Source of the DNA: Ascoidea rubescens DSM 1968 | Lineage: Eukaryota > Ascomycota > Saccharomycetes > Ascoideales > Ascoideaceae | NCBI RefSeq assembly: GCF_001661345.1 | Contig: NW_017962914.1 | Location: 460,439-524,438, forward strand | Direction of reading: 5' to 3' | Length of the DNA: 64,000 bases | In this document: positions 26,540 through 40,859 of the stretch, piece by piece | Layout of the letters: every line of letters begins with the position of its first letter | Numbering within the stretch: position 1 is the first letter of the stretch | Program-made: the position numbers and the translations under genes | Notes under the pieces: generated by a model | Told to the model about the DNA's origin: nothing | The model's input: only the letters and a program-made list of their open reading frames with translations | Database searches by the model: none

Positions 26540-29500
26540 TATTGAGTGTAATATATTAGTGCGGATTGGCTACAACAGGTTATCGTGTAAATTGCAAATG
26601 TTCGCTGGCAAGTGTTACAAAAAATAACTGACGCGGCTACCTCTACTATTCGCGCTTCGGTGTTGAAGCTGAATGCTGCACAGTTTGGTCAGATAGATCC
26701 AGCAGTTATAAAGCAAGATCCAACTGTCGCTGTTGTTTTTCCATGAGACAGAATTAACGTTGCGTTAGATTGGAACTGCCTTAAGTTGGTTACTGCTGCA
26801 TTAAATCGTGCTGTTTTAGAAGAGGTGCTATACAATGGGTGGTATGGCCGTCAACTATTAGTTATCTTGGAGAACCTTTGTGATACAATTAGTTTTCAAG
26901 TCTCTATTATTATGTCCTGGTAATCTATCTTCGGTAGGTGGCGAGAAACCACTACGCAATTAGAGGTATGACAATTGGTTTTTTAGTGAATTCAATTTCA
27001 ATATTCCCAAAGTCTACAATGCTAATCAAGTGGCCGCCAGTTTCAACCGTAAGTCTGTTTTGCACATCGCCTACGCTGAATCGCTTCTCACTCAATCAGC
27101 AGACCTGCTCAACATTGCATTTTTTGATGCAGAAGTTTTGGCCAACCATCTTGATGATGACGCATTTGCTGGTAGCCGAAAACCAACTTCCTGCCTCTCC
27201 CTTGCTAGAGAGCCGTTCAAGAAGCCAAAACGGCAAAGAGTAACATGCTATCGATCTCACAAGATAAGACATTTAGTTAGTGAGTGCTTCGCACCGCGGT
27301 CAGATCCTGCGGTATCATCCGCCAATTCTTTTGCTCCTCTGCTGATTTGGATGCCCCGAAAATGATCTCTCGGGGTTTTCTTGATTTTTTCTAATCACAA
27401 AGAACCCCATGTTAATTTCCAAATGATGTATTTTGATTCTGGTGGATCGCAATACGTTTGCGCTAAAAATCATTGGTTCAGGCACTTAGCGTTTCATTAC
27501 GGTCCAATTGCCGGATTTGATGACGCTATCGTGTACGTCAAAGGAATGTGCACTGTGATCCTACAGAATTGTGTATCATGAGAAACTGCTCTTTATTCTC
27601 TAACTGGGACGAATTTCATTTCAATCTCAGCTGCTACCACTCAAGGTAAGCGGTTTTCATTCAAAGAAGTTTCGGTTTTTTGAGCGAGCCACCAACTGGT
27701 ATGAGAGCAGCTGTACCACTGTAGTAATTTCTCGTCGCCGCACCTGCTGTTGGTTTACTTATGACATACGCCCGTGAATGATTAGAACATTCAGAAGATA
27801 CCGTTGCACGTAATATATTCAAGATTTATGCCACTTTAGTTGCTGATGGTTTGAGATCTGAGTGGTCTTTCAAGAACCACCGAGCAAAATTATTAATAGG
27901 TGGCCAACAACAAAGGCCAGCCCTGTTCATGGTCTTTTTCACATTCATGTTGATGTGCCAATACCAGCTGTTGCAGTTGATGAAAGTCGTTATTTATTCA
28001 CCATTGCCGATCATTACTGAAGATATGTTGTTGCTGCCGCTGTTCCTACTCGATCATTAGCTGTTGGTTAGTTGGTCTAAGATATTATATTTACCCAACG
28101 ACTATTGATTAAATCAGCTCAGCCATCTTGATCTCCTCAGGAGTTTGCATTCTAGCCGTTCAACGAATTTTGCTAATCCGAAAGAATCAAACACAAAATG
28201 GCCCTTCCTTACATTCTCACCAACATGAGGTCGCAGGAGGTTGCAGAAGTACAATAATCACGAAGACCGGCAGAACGTGAATTGAAGTAAATGTTGCTGA
28301 TCTCGTGTCAAATGATTCGGTAAGTTGTCAAGTGTTTTTAATAGATGTCATTTCTATCAAACCGGGCGCTCGGGTGACCAGTACGTTATAATGATTTTAT
28401 GGAAAGAAATTAACTACTGGGATGTTAGAACTGCTTTGCTGTGCGGCTTGCGCCCCTATCCCCAGACAAGTCACTCGATCCATGGAAGGTCATAGATCTG
28501 ATTACGGGGGATTTGCTGGCAATGACATCAGTAGAATTCCTGCAGCTTGTTCAATTCTCATTTCAGTTGTCGTGATGTCAGTTGTTTTGGTCGGTTTGAT
28601 GGAACCAAACATTTTTTTGAAGAGCCATCATTTGCTGCTATTGAACCCAACAATGCGGTATGCCGGTGGAGTTAAATGTTTTGCTACAGATGTTTTGATA
28701 GGAAACGTGCCCACTGATCCGAACGACAAATATTATAGAACTGCCATTGTTTGAGCTGATACATCAAATATTTTCTGCCATGGGGTTCATGATTATATTG
28801 GCATCAACCCAGATAATGGTTAGGGTGACCGAGCCAATTGCGTTAATTTGCACTGATATTAATCTGTCCACTCCACTGCCGATGCTGATCAAGTGACTGA
28901 CGCAAACCCAGGTGGTGAATCAAATATTGATCCACTTGCTGCGGCCAAGCAAGTTTGCTAGGAAGATCTTTATGCTGTTGAACATCTATTTAAAAGATTT
29001 AGAAACGATTCAGAAAATGCAATTAGAGACGGGTCTGCTTTTTCATATCTGGCCGCTGCGCTTATTGCCGTTACAAATGTTCAACTAAATTCAACAGATC
29101 AAATGATATATGTTCTTTTTCCATCACAGCTTCAGGCTGTGCTTGATACTAGTAAATACATTGTTGTTGCTGTTTTTAGTGGAAATAGACCTGCTGGCTA
29201 TCGGGGGTTGTCAACGATTAAGTCGGCACCAGCTGTTGATTTTGCAAAAGCCCGACCAGTTGTTCTAGAGCTCTATCACCTTGAAGATATTGATCAGCTT
29301 GAATGGTTCACTCCAGTAATTGGAAATGAAAGTCTTAAAGTCCTTTCTGCAGTCGCGGCATTAACTTCATTCAACGCTCTTCAAACCGATGTGACAACTG
29401 CATTCCTTCATGACAATATGGTGGCCAAATTATAAGTCAAAACCCCTGCAGCATTCGTTATTGGTGAATATCTTCTGAACGTTTGAAAGCTACTCGAATC

Positions 29501-31400
29501 AGTTTAAGAACTGAATCAATGAATTCTTTGTTAGTACTTGAGGATGATAAATGCTTTCCAATGTTGTCGGATTCAAAGAGCTTCAGCTAAACATCGTGTC
29601 TATTATTTCCCAAAAAATACATTTCACTGCTGGCTGGAAATGTACGTGGGTAATGATATTATTGCGTGCTTATCCGACTCAAAGATCAATGTGGTCATTT
29701 TATATAATACTTCATTGTTCAAAATGAAAAGTCGTAGAGTATGTCTCAGTCGTTCTCGGGTACTTGATGTGGCTTAAAGAATCGACCGTATTTCTGTGTG
29801 GATGAAATTCTTAGTCAGACTGATTGGTCAACTGTTCAAATTAAAAAAGTCTTATTTACAGGCTACGCCAATCATGATTAGCACATACAACGGCGACTTA
29901 CAACAGATTGTTTTCGGTTAGATGCTGAACAGTGATCAAATCACTGATCAATTGTTCAATAGATGCTTTTTGCTGCAAATTTTTGAAAGTATCATATTAC
30001 AAATTGTGTGATTCACTCAGTTGACATTATGGTTCACCATTCAAGATCCTTTTGAGTTCTGTTAAAAAAGTGCTAAGTCATGTAAACCGGAATCCATTAA
30101 GTGTTTATTACAAATTGGCTACATAAGTCAAATTATTTAGATATTCCAATGGTGATCAGCAGAAAGAATAGGTGATGAAAACTCACTGGGTGGATATATG
30201 TTCCTCGTCAATCACTTGCCAGTTATTTAGAACTCGAAGAAGCACCCATCAGCGTTGTTGCTCATCTATGAAGCTGAATACATTTCATCGACTCAAACGG
30301 TGAATGAGACTGTGACGCTATTGCAGGTTTTAAAATATATTAGTACAAATGTTGATAAACCACTTATCTTCAGCGATAATAACTCAAATGTCAATATTGC
30401 CAAATGTCCAACTGATCACAGAAACGACAAAACTATTTCAATTAGCTATTCATTTATAAGATGGTAATGCAATGATGGTTTGAGGATTGCAAAAGTTGAT
30501 AGTAATATTGATCTTGCTGATATGATCAGTAAGGCGCTTAGTGGACTAGTATTCGAATCTCTCTTCAACCGGTTTTGATGTTCAATTGTTGATTGTTTTG
30601 GATTTGGTTTTTACATCGGTTTTGTTATTACTGATAACTATTGCTTGTTTCATTTCATGTTTGTTTCGTTACAGTATTGTGACACATGAGCTTAACTGAC
30701 TGTGCTGATACTACTTTTACAAGGGTCATCTGTTTATTGTAGGAGAGGGGGTTTTCCTATGTTTTCTAAATTCCAAATGTTTATGTTATATTTATAATAT
30801 ACTGTATATTCAATTGATGGTTTTATTCATTCTTTTCTTATTGTTTTATTTTCGTTCAGTGTTTGATTTTATATAGCTGTCCATGATTCTAGCCTCAACA
30901 TTAGTTCAGAAAAATGGGTGTTCTGCAACAGACGACCAGGCGAACAGGCAAACTAACGATCTGGCTGGCTAATGATCATGACACTGACAACAATAGAACT
31001 CTTCATTCCTCCTTGCTTGAAATGTTAGAAGCGCTTTTCAAGTAGAACACAAATGCGGGTATTTTATTATCAGCAGTTTTTTTCAATGCAAGACATTTTC
31101 ATTTGGAAAGCTGTGGGAGGAATTCGATCCAACGTTACAGCGCCTGTCTGCGGATTTTTGGATACGATCTTTCGCACTTACAAAAGGTACACGCTGGGCT
31201 CATGAAAACGGCTGATTGCTGGTTCATTAAAATGTTCGAGTACATTGGGCTTTAGGTCAGCCAACTGGTTGTTTCCCTTCTGCTTTTTGCACTGCGTCAC
31301 CGGCAGATCTCCTGACCCGTTGTGAATCAATTCATTGTTCTATATACGGGCCGGCGGGCTCCTTTATGCTCAACTTTCAAATCTGCTGCGTCACCTTAAT
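26540..31400 (+). mobile_element. Ty1/Copia fossil E5
   Basis: This plus-strand element of about 4.9 kb is one of the clearest. Gag starts at about 26.56 kb, right next to the head of minus element E4, and runs to about 27.24 kb. A zinc knuckle follows at about 27.25-27.29 kb (C-x-x-x-x-x-x-H-x-x-x-x-C type) and a protease active-site region (YFDSGGSQ) at about 27.43 kb. The integrase C-terminus lies at 28.55-28.75 kb. Reverse transcriptase at 29.1-29.75 kb includes QTDVTTAFLHDN, and RNase H at 30.25-30.47 kb includes YEAEYISSTQTVNE. The 3' LTR is at 30.88-31.40 kb. It is old, with dozens of breaks. Confidence 0.85.
30880..31400 (+). repeat. LTR remnant between E5 and E6
   Basis: It contains CGAACAGGCAAACTAACGAT at 30941-30960 and a central GGTCAGCCAACTGGTTG block. 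A CACTGCGTCACCGG tail lies near 31290. Gag of E6 begins immediately after, at 31409, so this single LTR could have served both as the 3' end of E5 and the 5' end of E6. That would fit recombination between tandem copies. Confidence 0.7.
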
Positions 31401-34400
31401 ATATTACCATGGATTCGCTACAGCACCTACAAACCAAAATGCAAAAGTTGGCTGGAACAATCACTGAAGCTAAAAGATGCTGGCAACTTCAGTATTCAAG
31501 CTTCAGTCTTGAATCACTAAGCAGCTCAGGTTACTCTGTTGGTCCAACCTTTAACAAAAACAATCCTATTTTTGCTGCTAAATTCCAATCAGAGATAATA
31601 ACGGATGCATTCGATTCAATTTGCCCTCCGCTGGTCACTGGCACATTAGTTTCTGCTGTATTAGAGAAGCTGAGATTCAATGGGATGTAAGGCCGTCAAA
31701 AATTACTTAACTTGGAGAAGCATTGCAATTCAATTAGCTTTGAAGCCCCTTTTACCAGAACTGGTTACCTTTTTTGGGTAGAAGTCAGAGACCATTGAGC
31801 AATAAAAGGGGTGATAAAGCCTTTTTTTATGAATCCAATTGGCTTGTTCTCAAAGTCTACAATGCTAATCATGTTGCTGGCAACTTCAATAGACGTTCTG
31901 TTTCACACACCTCCAAGGCTGAAAAGCTTCTTACCAGTTTTACTGACCCGCAAAACCTTACATTTTTTAATCCAAAGGGATAGGCCAATCGTGTTGGTCA
32001 AGTTGCATGTGCTGGTAGCGCAGGTAAAACATCGTTAATCTCCGTTGGTGGGGTATTACTGCAAATGACAAATCGTAAAAGAATGAGATGCTTTCGTAGT
32101 CACAAAAAAAGACATTCCGTTAGTTACTGTTGGGCACAACAATCAGTTCCTGCTGAATCATCAATGCCAGCCGATCTTTCTGCACTAACGGATGCTCTCG
32201 CCCCACCAAAAACCAGTCGTTCGATGTTGGCTTGGCCAATGAGAACAACCTTTAGAATGATGTGCATTTTCAAACGGTTCTATTTTGATGTTGGTTCTAT
32301 CCGACATATTTGTGCTAACTCTCAATGACGGGTCATTGGAGATTGCTTTTTATCCGCCCCTGAGTGGATGTACGTTTTCAATCAAAACTGCTGCCTGTCA
32401 AGCGGCGTGGATTTCATTGCAAATTTAATGTTTTTAACTGAATTGTGCATCAGCTGGTAAGATAGCAGCTTCACGATTAATTATTTTTTTGTTGCCTGAT
32501 CGGATGTTGCGGTGATTACTACTAATTTGCATGAACGTTAAGTACATCTGAGTGACTCAGTTGGAAGACATCCACTTAACATTCATTGGATTTCTGCTGC
32601 TGGTGTTGCAATTGATGAGTCAAGTCACAATGGGAAAGAGACTAAAATTGTTAACAAGTCGTCTGCCGGACGACCTCCTCTGCGCTTGGTCTTCTTCATG
32701 TTCTCATTGTTTAGACAATGAATATGTTGCTGTTAGTGTGGGACCCTTTTTTTTCACAATGTTTGATGATTGCTCAAAATATGTCGTTGCTAGTTTAATT
32801 GATACACGAAAATTAGGTGTTTCGTGGCCGCTATTTTATATTAGATAGACCTACCGACTATTTGTGACGACGGTTCATCCTGTCAAATCCGATGCGGAGT
32901 TTGCATTGAAGCCGCTCAAAACTCTTTGTCAATTTGAAAAAATCAATGATAAATTCTCTATTCATTACAAATCCCATCAAAGTGTGATCGATGATATTTT
33001 GCAAAGACAAATCGTGACAAAACCCAGGATATGGTCATTGAAGATCAAGTTCCTCATCATTGGTTGAATCAACCTGTTGTCTTCGCAGTTTATTGATGAA
33101 GTTGATTCATAGCAGGCAAGGCGCTTGTTTCATCACGCTTTTTAACTTATTCTAAGAACGAAACAATTGGCTCCCGCACAGTGAAAGGTGTTCAGCTGCG
33201 CTGCTTCTAGTTTGAACCAAGAAATCACCAAGCGAACGAAGCCAACTGATACAACTCTCCTCTGTAGTCTTATTGGCCACGACATCGTTAGACGGATCTA
33301 CAGAGAGTCTAATGTTCCTAGCGGCCGTGTTGCTGTCCGTTCTTCTTCTCTCTTTCATGAAACTAACTTTTTTTTTACAGATCCCACATGTGCTGACACT
33401 AAACCAAAGTGCCCATCTGCCGTTGAAGCTACATCCATTGCTGCAGTTGCAATGGGGGCAGATCAGTCGACTGCTAATAGTAACAAACCAACCACCGCTG
33501 CAAACGCTTCGGAGTATAAATCATACAATAACCCAAACGAAGATGACAAATACGTTGAGATTAGCTGAGATGATCTACTTAATAATGGAATCAATTGCAT
33601 TTAATTGAATTAAAAGAGACTTGTTGCATCGGACGATCACAATGATCGAGCTTCTAATCTTATTGCTGGCGTTGAAAGTGTGAGGAAAACCCTTTCTGGA
33701 ACGGAATCAGTTCGTGCAGAACATTTTAATGCAATTAGAAATGTACCTCAATTGTTCACAACAATTATACAGATTCCATTAAAGACAAGTCATTATTGAC
33801 ATATTGGGCCGTGGCCCTTATTGAAGCTACTACGGATAAGCCAAATACAGCACACTCAACCTGGAAAAGTGCTTGCCAATCAAATTTCAGGCTATGCATG
33901 ATAAACCATTTATCTGCTGATTCATTTTCCATCTTTAAAAAAACTATTGGACGTCGATCTGGGTATACTAAGAAGTCACCACCAAGTGAAGAATTTGCCA
34001 ATGCCCAACCAGTTGGTGAAGTGATTCTTCAACTAGATGGTATCAATCATTCTAAAGATTTCAATCGATTAATAGTGTATAAAAACCATCGAGTCTTCTT
34101 CCTGTTGCAGCATCAACGATTTCCCGGTTCATCAATTGGAAGTGCCAACTGCAACCCTCCATGGTGAAATCGACTGTGAAACATACTTCAAAATCACTCC
34201 TGGATAACTGAATGCCGAGTATCCTTACAAAATCAGGAATATAGGCAAATGATTTGATGGACAGGAAAAAACAGTTTTGTTGGTACCAACATCTGCTTAA
34301 TGCTTTGCAATCGTGTCGGTGCCAAAGACCGTGAGCTGATCAACGTGTGATCTTTCTTTCTTACAACGAACAGCCCCGCACTCTTTCATTATATGTGGAT

Positions 34401-36050
34401 CACTTTGCTATTGCCACATTTTGGATTCGGGGCTGAAGCTGGTCAAACAATATCTCAGATCATTCATCATGATAACAAATCCCGCCGTAATTTTGATTAG
34501 TTTTCTTCGGCTTGATGTTGTTGAAAGTAACGACAGGATTTTTCTATTTATGAATCCTACTCCAAAATGATGGTACAGCGATTTAAGATTCAAGAGTTTC
34601 TTTTGCTGGCTACACCACCGATGACTAAGCCATACATGGTGCTACTTGAAATAGATGGATCTGAGTTGGATGCTGATGTCAGATGACTATAGTGATCAAT
34701 TGATGAATTGTTCCTTTTTGCTGCGAATTGATTACGGCATCGTAATGCTTTTGCTATTGGGATACTTAGTCAATAGCTTTGTGCTGCATGCAGAACTTAT
34801 TCAAGCTGTGCTGATTAGGTCTTAAAGTATTTGAACACACACCAATAACTGTTCATTACAACCCTGCTTCGTTGGTTGAGCTAGTTGCATATACCGACGG
34901 TGATTGGGCTGGAGACATCGCTAACCGAAATTGAGTTGGTGGCTCTAAGTTTGTCAATAATCAAAATCCACTACATGAAACAGCAAGAAACCCACTTCAG
35001 CGCCCTGGCTCACTTGTAATGCCAATTACAATTCACTTACTGATGCTGTCAGAAAATTCTGTTTGTAATCCAGGTATTCAAATATATTGGTACAAGTGGT
35101 GATAAACCAAATATGACTGTGATGTCAGTTCGGTCATTAACCGGCGTAACAATTCCAACAATCACCAAAACTCCAAGCGTACGTCAATCTGGCATTACAT
35201 AATAAGTGCCTTGTGCAACGTTGGTTTTACTCTTGAACAGTTGATTGTATAAGGATTGTGGCAGATCTCTTGACCAAGCCATTATGCGCTCCAGTGGTCC
35301 AATATCTGACTGACTTGCTTCATCTTTGAATTTCTGCAAGTTTTGGTGTTGTGGTTTGCGTTGTTTGGGGTTAACCGACTTTTATTCCATGTTTAGTATC
35401 ATGTTGATTTTGCTAGGATACTGCTATAGATGTGTTTGACAGACTGTGCTTATGCTGTTTCTACATCAGTTGCAAGTAGTTTCTAACCCTGGTTTTTATT
35501 TCCATCCGCGACATGTTTTAGTTGGTATTGTAAAGGATTTTTTTTTGCATTTGATTTGCTTTTTTCCGCTATTTCCTTTCATTTCCTATTTGTGTTGTGT
35601 TTAACTTAATTTGCAATCCATGAATGTACCCTCAGCAGGAGTTCGGAGAAATTGGAGTTTGCGAACAAACGAATTGAGAAACTGACTAGGTTACGTTTCT
35701 CAACCACAAAAAACTCTTCTAGCTGTAGTACTTCAAAGAATAAGAGAGACTTCCCGTGCAACCCACAAGCCAGTAATATAAAAACACCGATTTTACCCAC
35801 CCAAGAATGTACTTTTATAGAAGGCCGGTCAAGACTAGAGCTCACTCCCCTCCTCCCGTGAAAGCATTTTTGTAGTCCGAGTTTGGCACTCACTCCTGGT
35901 AAACGGCCGGCCAACGCCAACGGTGGTTTGCAGCATTCGCAAGATGTTCCACTACATTGACCGGCTCAGCTCAGGACTGCTGACAAAGTTAATGTTGTAA
36001 GGAGACCATAATAAAATGTTAAACTACAATCGTCTATAAAACAATAGAAC
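31400..36050 (+). mobile_element. Ty1/Copia fossil E6
   Basis: This plus-strand element is about 4.65 kb. Gag starts with MDSLQHLQTKMQKL at 31409 and extends to about 32.04 kb. The zinc knuckle is at about 32.09-32.13 kb (CFRSHKKRHSVSYC). A protease active-site region (FYFDVGSIRHIC) is at about 32.28 kb. The integrase core at 32.55-32.85 kb includes FTMFDDCSKYVVASLIDT, counterpart of the usual FIDDYSRY block. The integrase C-terminus is at 33.2-33.57 kb, the RT N-terminus at 33.8-34.15 kb and the RT/RNase H connection at 34.61 kb. The 3' LTR is at 35.62 kb. It is old, with dozens of breaks, though several stretches above 100 codons remain open. Confidence 0.85.
35610..36050 (+). repeat. LTR remnant, 3' end of E6
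   Basis: GTTCGGAGAAATTGGAG at 35641 and GCGAACAAACGAATTGAG at 35661 match the LTR start blocks at 7.64 and 21.08 kb. GGCCGGCCAACGCCAACGGT at 35906-35925 matches 46172-46190. The tail is weak because it meets an oppositely oriented LTR. Confidence 0.7.
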
Positions 36051-36079
36051 GTGCAGAAAGATCGCCAGCCTATTAAATG

Positions 36080-36560
36080 AGAAACTGGGTTGAAGCACAG
36101 AGCGTCACTGAAACAGACTGGTGACAGACTTCGAGAGATCGAATGAACACATCACGCGGGTTCGCTTCAGCGTTTCTTATATCACAACCGTTCCTCAGAC
36201 CCTCTGGTCAATGAATTCCAACATCTTAACACCCCTGCAAACTACAGTTTGCCCTGGCCGCGCAAGTACCAAATGAGAGAGCAAGACAAGGCGTTCAGAA
36301 ATCCGATCACCGGCTCAGTGTAGTGGGGGCGATTCCCGACCACAGCTTAACGTAAGACCACATCTTGGGTTGAGAGAAATGAGTGTTATTTAGATACAGC
36401 AAGGTGGGTTGCAGAGAAAAAGCTTTTCAAACCCTTTAAGCAATGAAAGATAAAATGTTATGTTGCTTTGAGCGACAAAAACGCTACCGCCCCCCAGTTT
36501 GTAGGTTTGATCGCTGGGGAACTGCCATTTTTCAGAGCCACTGTTCACGCTACAATCTTC
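36080..36560 (-). repeat. LTR remnant, 3' end of E7 (minus)
   Basis: Minus-strand reading shows the tail near 36120-36090 (CACCAGTCTGTTTCAGTGAC-type) and an LTR start block near 36510-36490. This makes the second tail-to-tail LTR pair of the island, about 14.5 kb to the right of the first. Confidence 0.5.
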
Positions 36561-39500
36561 GACTCCAATATAAAATCAGACGCAACGAAAACAATAAGAT
36601 TCAAGCTCAACGAATAAACATATCAAAATTGAAAGCAGGTACCTTTTAATTTCAACTTAAACATTTCGCAAATGAAAATGAAACTCAATGATGAAATGAA
36701 ATTTTAACCTTTGTAGAAGCAATGTGACTACAGCCATTTGAACAAAGAAATATCAATACTGTTGCGTAACCAACAGGAAGTTAATCAGACAATAGTAATC
36801 AAATAGAACCACAACTACTCAAACAACATAGCCACAACATACAGCAAATCAATCATTGAAGCATCTTGTTGTGATATTGGAACACTGGAGGGCTTAGGAC
36901 TTTCGTCGACATATGAGCCAAATTATTTCTAGTATCAACTTACGCATGTGAAAATGCAATATTACGAACCGATTTTGAAAATGACATCCGTTTGAAATAT
37001 GGTTGGAATATCGGTGATTGGTTGGACGTTTGGAAGACTGGATAGAAAAATTGACATGACAATAGAATTTGGATTATCAATAGTTGTGCCAATATTTTTG
37101 GAGTTATAGATTGCGAGCAGAACTTCTTTGACAGCTTCAGTAACTGAAATCCATTCAACTTCACACCTAAGAAAGGCCACTGAAATCATTTTCTTGCAGT
37201 TGCGAGTAACTGGCTTTTCATTAATGAGGACCGTAGAACCACCGACTGACTTTTGATCCTTAAATTCTCCAGCCCAATCACCATCAAAGTGTCCACCAAA
37301 CTAAGCTGAAAAAACAGTTTTGTAATAAACAGGATATGGTCTTGAGTTTCAATATCTTGAAACCCGTTTAGCACATCTCTTATGGATTTTGCGAAGTGCA
37401 CCAAGATATCTACTAAGTAACTCAACATCAAAGGCAAAATCATGCCTTAAACAAATTGAATCAATATCCAACGAACCATGATTTGATAAGTACAGTGATG
37501 ATTCATCAGCATCTTCCTCAGATCCATCTGCTTCATGTAACACATGTAGAGGTTAACCATACTTTGTCTAGAGTAACAGTAGATCTCATCCATCTTAAAG
37601 AGCTGTACCATCATTCTGACCTACGACTGCATAGATTGCAAACTGCTTTCATTTCTTTCAGCAACATCCAGCTGAGGAAAAATACTCTAAATGACTGCGA
37701 GATTAATTATCTTGAACTATGAACTGTGATACGATTGGAACAGCTTGAGGACCCAATCAGTTAATCACGCAACAACATCTTCATCGACCTATAATCCAGG
37801 GATGCAGATGTGTCTGCTCGTTAATAAAAGCCCCACGTCATGTTGTGCTCAAGCCCTTTCCAAGCCAAATGAATCCAGAGCATTAAGCATATCCTTGTAT
37901 CAAGAAAGAAATGATTGTTACTGTCCATAAATTCATTTGTGTAAATTCCTAACACTCAGAGGATACTTACCATTCACAATTTCTGCACGTTGTTTCTTGT
38001 ACGTTCCAGAGTCGATGTAACCAAGAAGAAGCGCAGTTGCACCTTCATTTAACCAATCTCCAATGAATTTATTGCTACAACAGCAAAAACGACTATGACA
38101 TTCTCATACCAAATGACTGGACTAAATGTATCAGAGTAATCAATGCCATTGAGCTGCACAAACCCTTCAGCAACAGGATTGGCTTTAGTAAATTCACTAG
38201 CTGGTGCCGATTTCTATGTCAACACTGAACGACAACAACATGTTATTTTCCAGATGGAGGATCAACCAACAGCTAAGTATTGTTGAAACTCTATGCCAGA
38301 AGCTCCGTTTGACAAGCAGCTGAGCAGATTAGGTCTGCAGAGATCAGTTTCACCGTAGTAACGTCAATAACGCTAGCGGCAAATATAAGCCGGACCACTC
38401 CGGTTTTGATGCTATCGGTTGAATGATTTGAAAATATTTAAGTACATTATCAAAGGCAACAAAATTGTTGACGAACTGTTGTGGTTCGGGCAAATGAGTC
38501 TTTACGAGTCCTAGCCCCAGTGTGAGAATCTCCAGGATAATGAGTACCATAAGTGAACAAAAAACATTCCATTGAATCCAATTCAATATGTTCGACACAA
38601 TTTTTTCCTTATCCTCTCGCTTGATTTCAATATATGGATCGTTCTCAACGGAGAGATCATTTTACGTATCGTCTCCACAAACTGCAGTTGTGTTTTTTTG
38701 TCATTGACGGCGGGAGAAATGTCTCTCCCAGTAACACCAGCGGCAATACATCTAACACCAAAGTCACAAGGGTTATTTGGTTTAACGGCAGCACTTGATG
38801 GATGTTTAAAAGAAGTTGGGTTTTATCAAACCGACAATAGGTACTCACATCAAAAGCGCTCTTACAAGGATTGAACATTCTGTAGGACATTTCGAACGTC
38901 GTCGCAGCCAACAACTGCGCAGACAGCAAATGCATCTGTTAGCTTCGCTTCCCTGATTCGCTTGTAGATCATGGCAGAAGCCGCACATCCAACCACTTTC
39001 AACATAGCAGCACCTTAATATTTCCGTTGCCCTCATTTGAAAAAAGTTGTCAACCGAGGGCCTTGCTTGGCGGAAACCATATTAATCAATACTACTGATC
39101 ACATCAATGCTAGATTCCATCAGTATTCAGGAACGTCTAGTTCAATTAGAATTGCGCGGCAGTTGTCACCATTGTTGGTTGCCACTGTTCAGCGACCCCA
39201 CTATGATCAGACACATAAAAAACTGGGATTTGCTGATTGACTTTCTGCGCATGACAAAAATGTTTCAAAAGCTTGGAAGCACCCTCGCTGTCATATAAAA
39301 GACTTTGCACGTTTCTATCCCATAGACGGTAAGCAAAACCATTATAATATGGCAATTTGGCAGCAGCCAATGATCATGTGCCCATTGAAGCAACAACAAC
39401 ATATCATGAGTAATCATCTCCAGTGCTAAAACGATAGCCACTCTCAACAAGATCAAGAACTGGCGTTGGCCCAACAAAGTGAAAATAATAGAATCCAATA

Positions 39501-40859
39501 ACACCGCTGTGCTGTTAAGAAGAAGAGTTATTCATAATCATGGTCGCCTTTTCTTCGTGACAAAACTCACATTACAATCACCCGCAGCAGAAATACAGTA
39601 GGGTCCCGCTATATGACTTTCAACAGTCTCGTCAGGATGTCTTCATTGTTCAAGCCCTTTTGCTAACATTATCACAACTGCAAATGGGTCATCGACTTAT
39701 TCAAATAAACGTGAAGTTCTTTTTTTACTGCTGATGGGCCATTCAAATACGCACAATCAGTTTTCGAAAAAAGACAGGCTCAATCATTTTTGGCAGCTGA
39801 AATTAAAGTTAGATTTCTACCATGGGGAGATTAAAGGGCATTTCTTAGTGCTGCACGATTTTTAATTATCGCACTACAACAACCTTTGACATCATTGATG
39901 TCCTCAGCCATACCACCAATCAGAGCGGAATAAAAAAATAAGTTGCTCAATTATTCAAAGTTCGCACCAATAAGTCTGGATACGGCACTTTCAAAATTAA
40001 ATCGTTCGAAAATCATCATGAGTTTGCCTTTTACTTCCAACGACTATGGAACCAGCAACTGATCAGGTTTCAAAGCATTCAAATCGGCCACACCAGCAGA
40101 TGCATCGGCCGAATCTAGTGATCCAGCTCTGACTGGCTGCAGTGACAAAAACACAATAGCCGAATCCTCATTCTGTGCGATGGATAGCATGTAAATTCGT
40201 GTTGTTTTGCTCTTTAGAATGGCCCCTGTCAAGCAGAGATTAACGTTCTTGATCCTAAACAACATGCAAACGCGTCATAGACATGAAACCTGGACACAAT
40301 CTTTGCATCCATAGAAGTAATTTTATGCGCGCTTTAAAATTGCAAAGCAACTCTTTCATTGTCAGTTTCACCAAAATTGAACAAGCATAAATAGTACCGG
40401 CGACTTAATAAGCATTCTATACCATAAAACCATATCAATGGATCTCATTGAAGGACTTATGGCAATGACTTCTAGGGGGTACTCGATTTTGAGAAGCTAC
40501 CAGAGGTGAATGAACACGTAATATAATTAGCTGCCTCAACTCCAATAATACAATAAGGCTTCCCAAGGTTAACTAATACTTCACGACCATACCACTGATG
40601 GTATAGCACCTTTTTCAATACAGCAGGAATTAATTAGCTAGTAGCCAGCGTATGGCCAATGCAATCTAAAGCAACTTCAGCTATGTCTAGATCAACTCCA
40701 TTTCTAAAAATCACCGCTTTCTTGATAGATGCTGGAGCCAAATCCCAAAACTGAGCAGCTTTGACATTAAAACGCAAAACCCACTCGGTATAGCTAGCCG
40801 CATCGGTTATTGTCTGCGATTCTTGCCAGCAACCATCCCAATGAGCCTGACAGCCCATC

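Noticed and set aside
33188-33608. Two overlapping open frames above 110 codons
   Set aside because: They are the integrase C-terminal and linker region of fossil E6.
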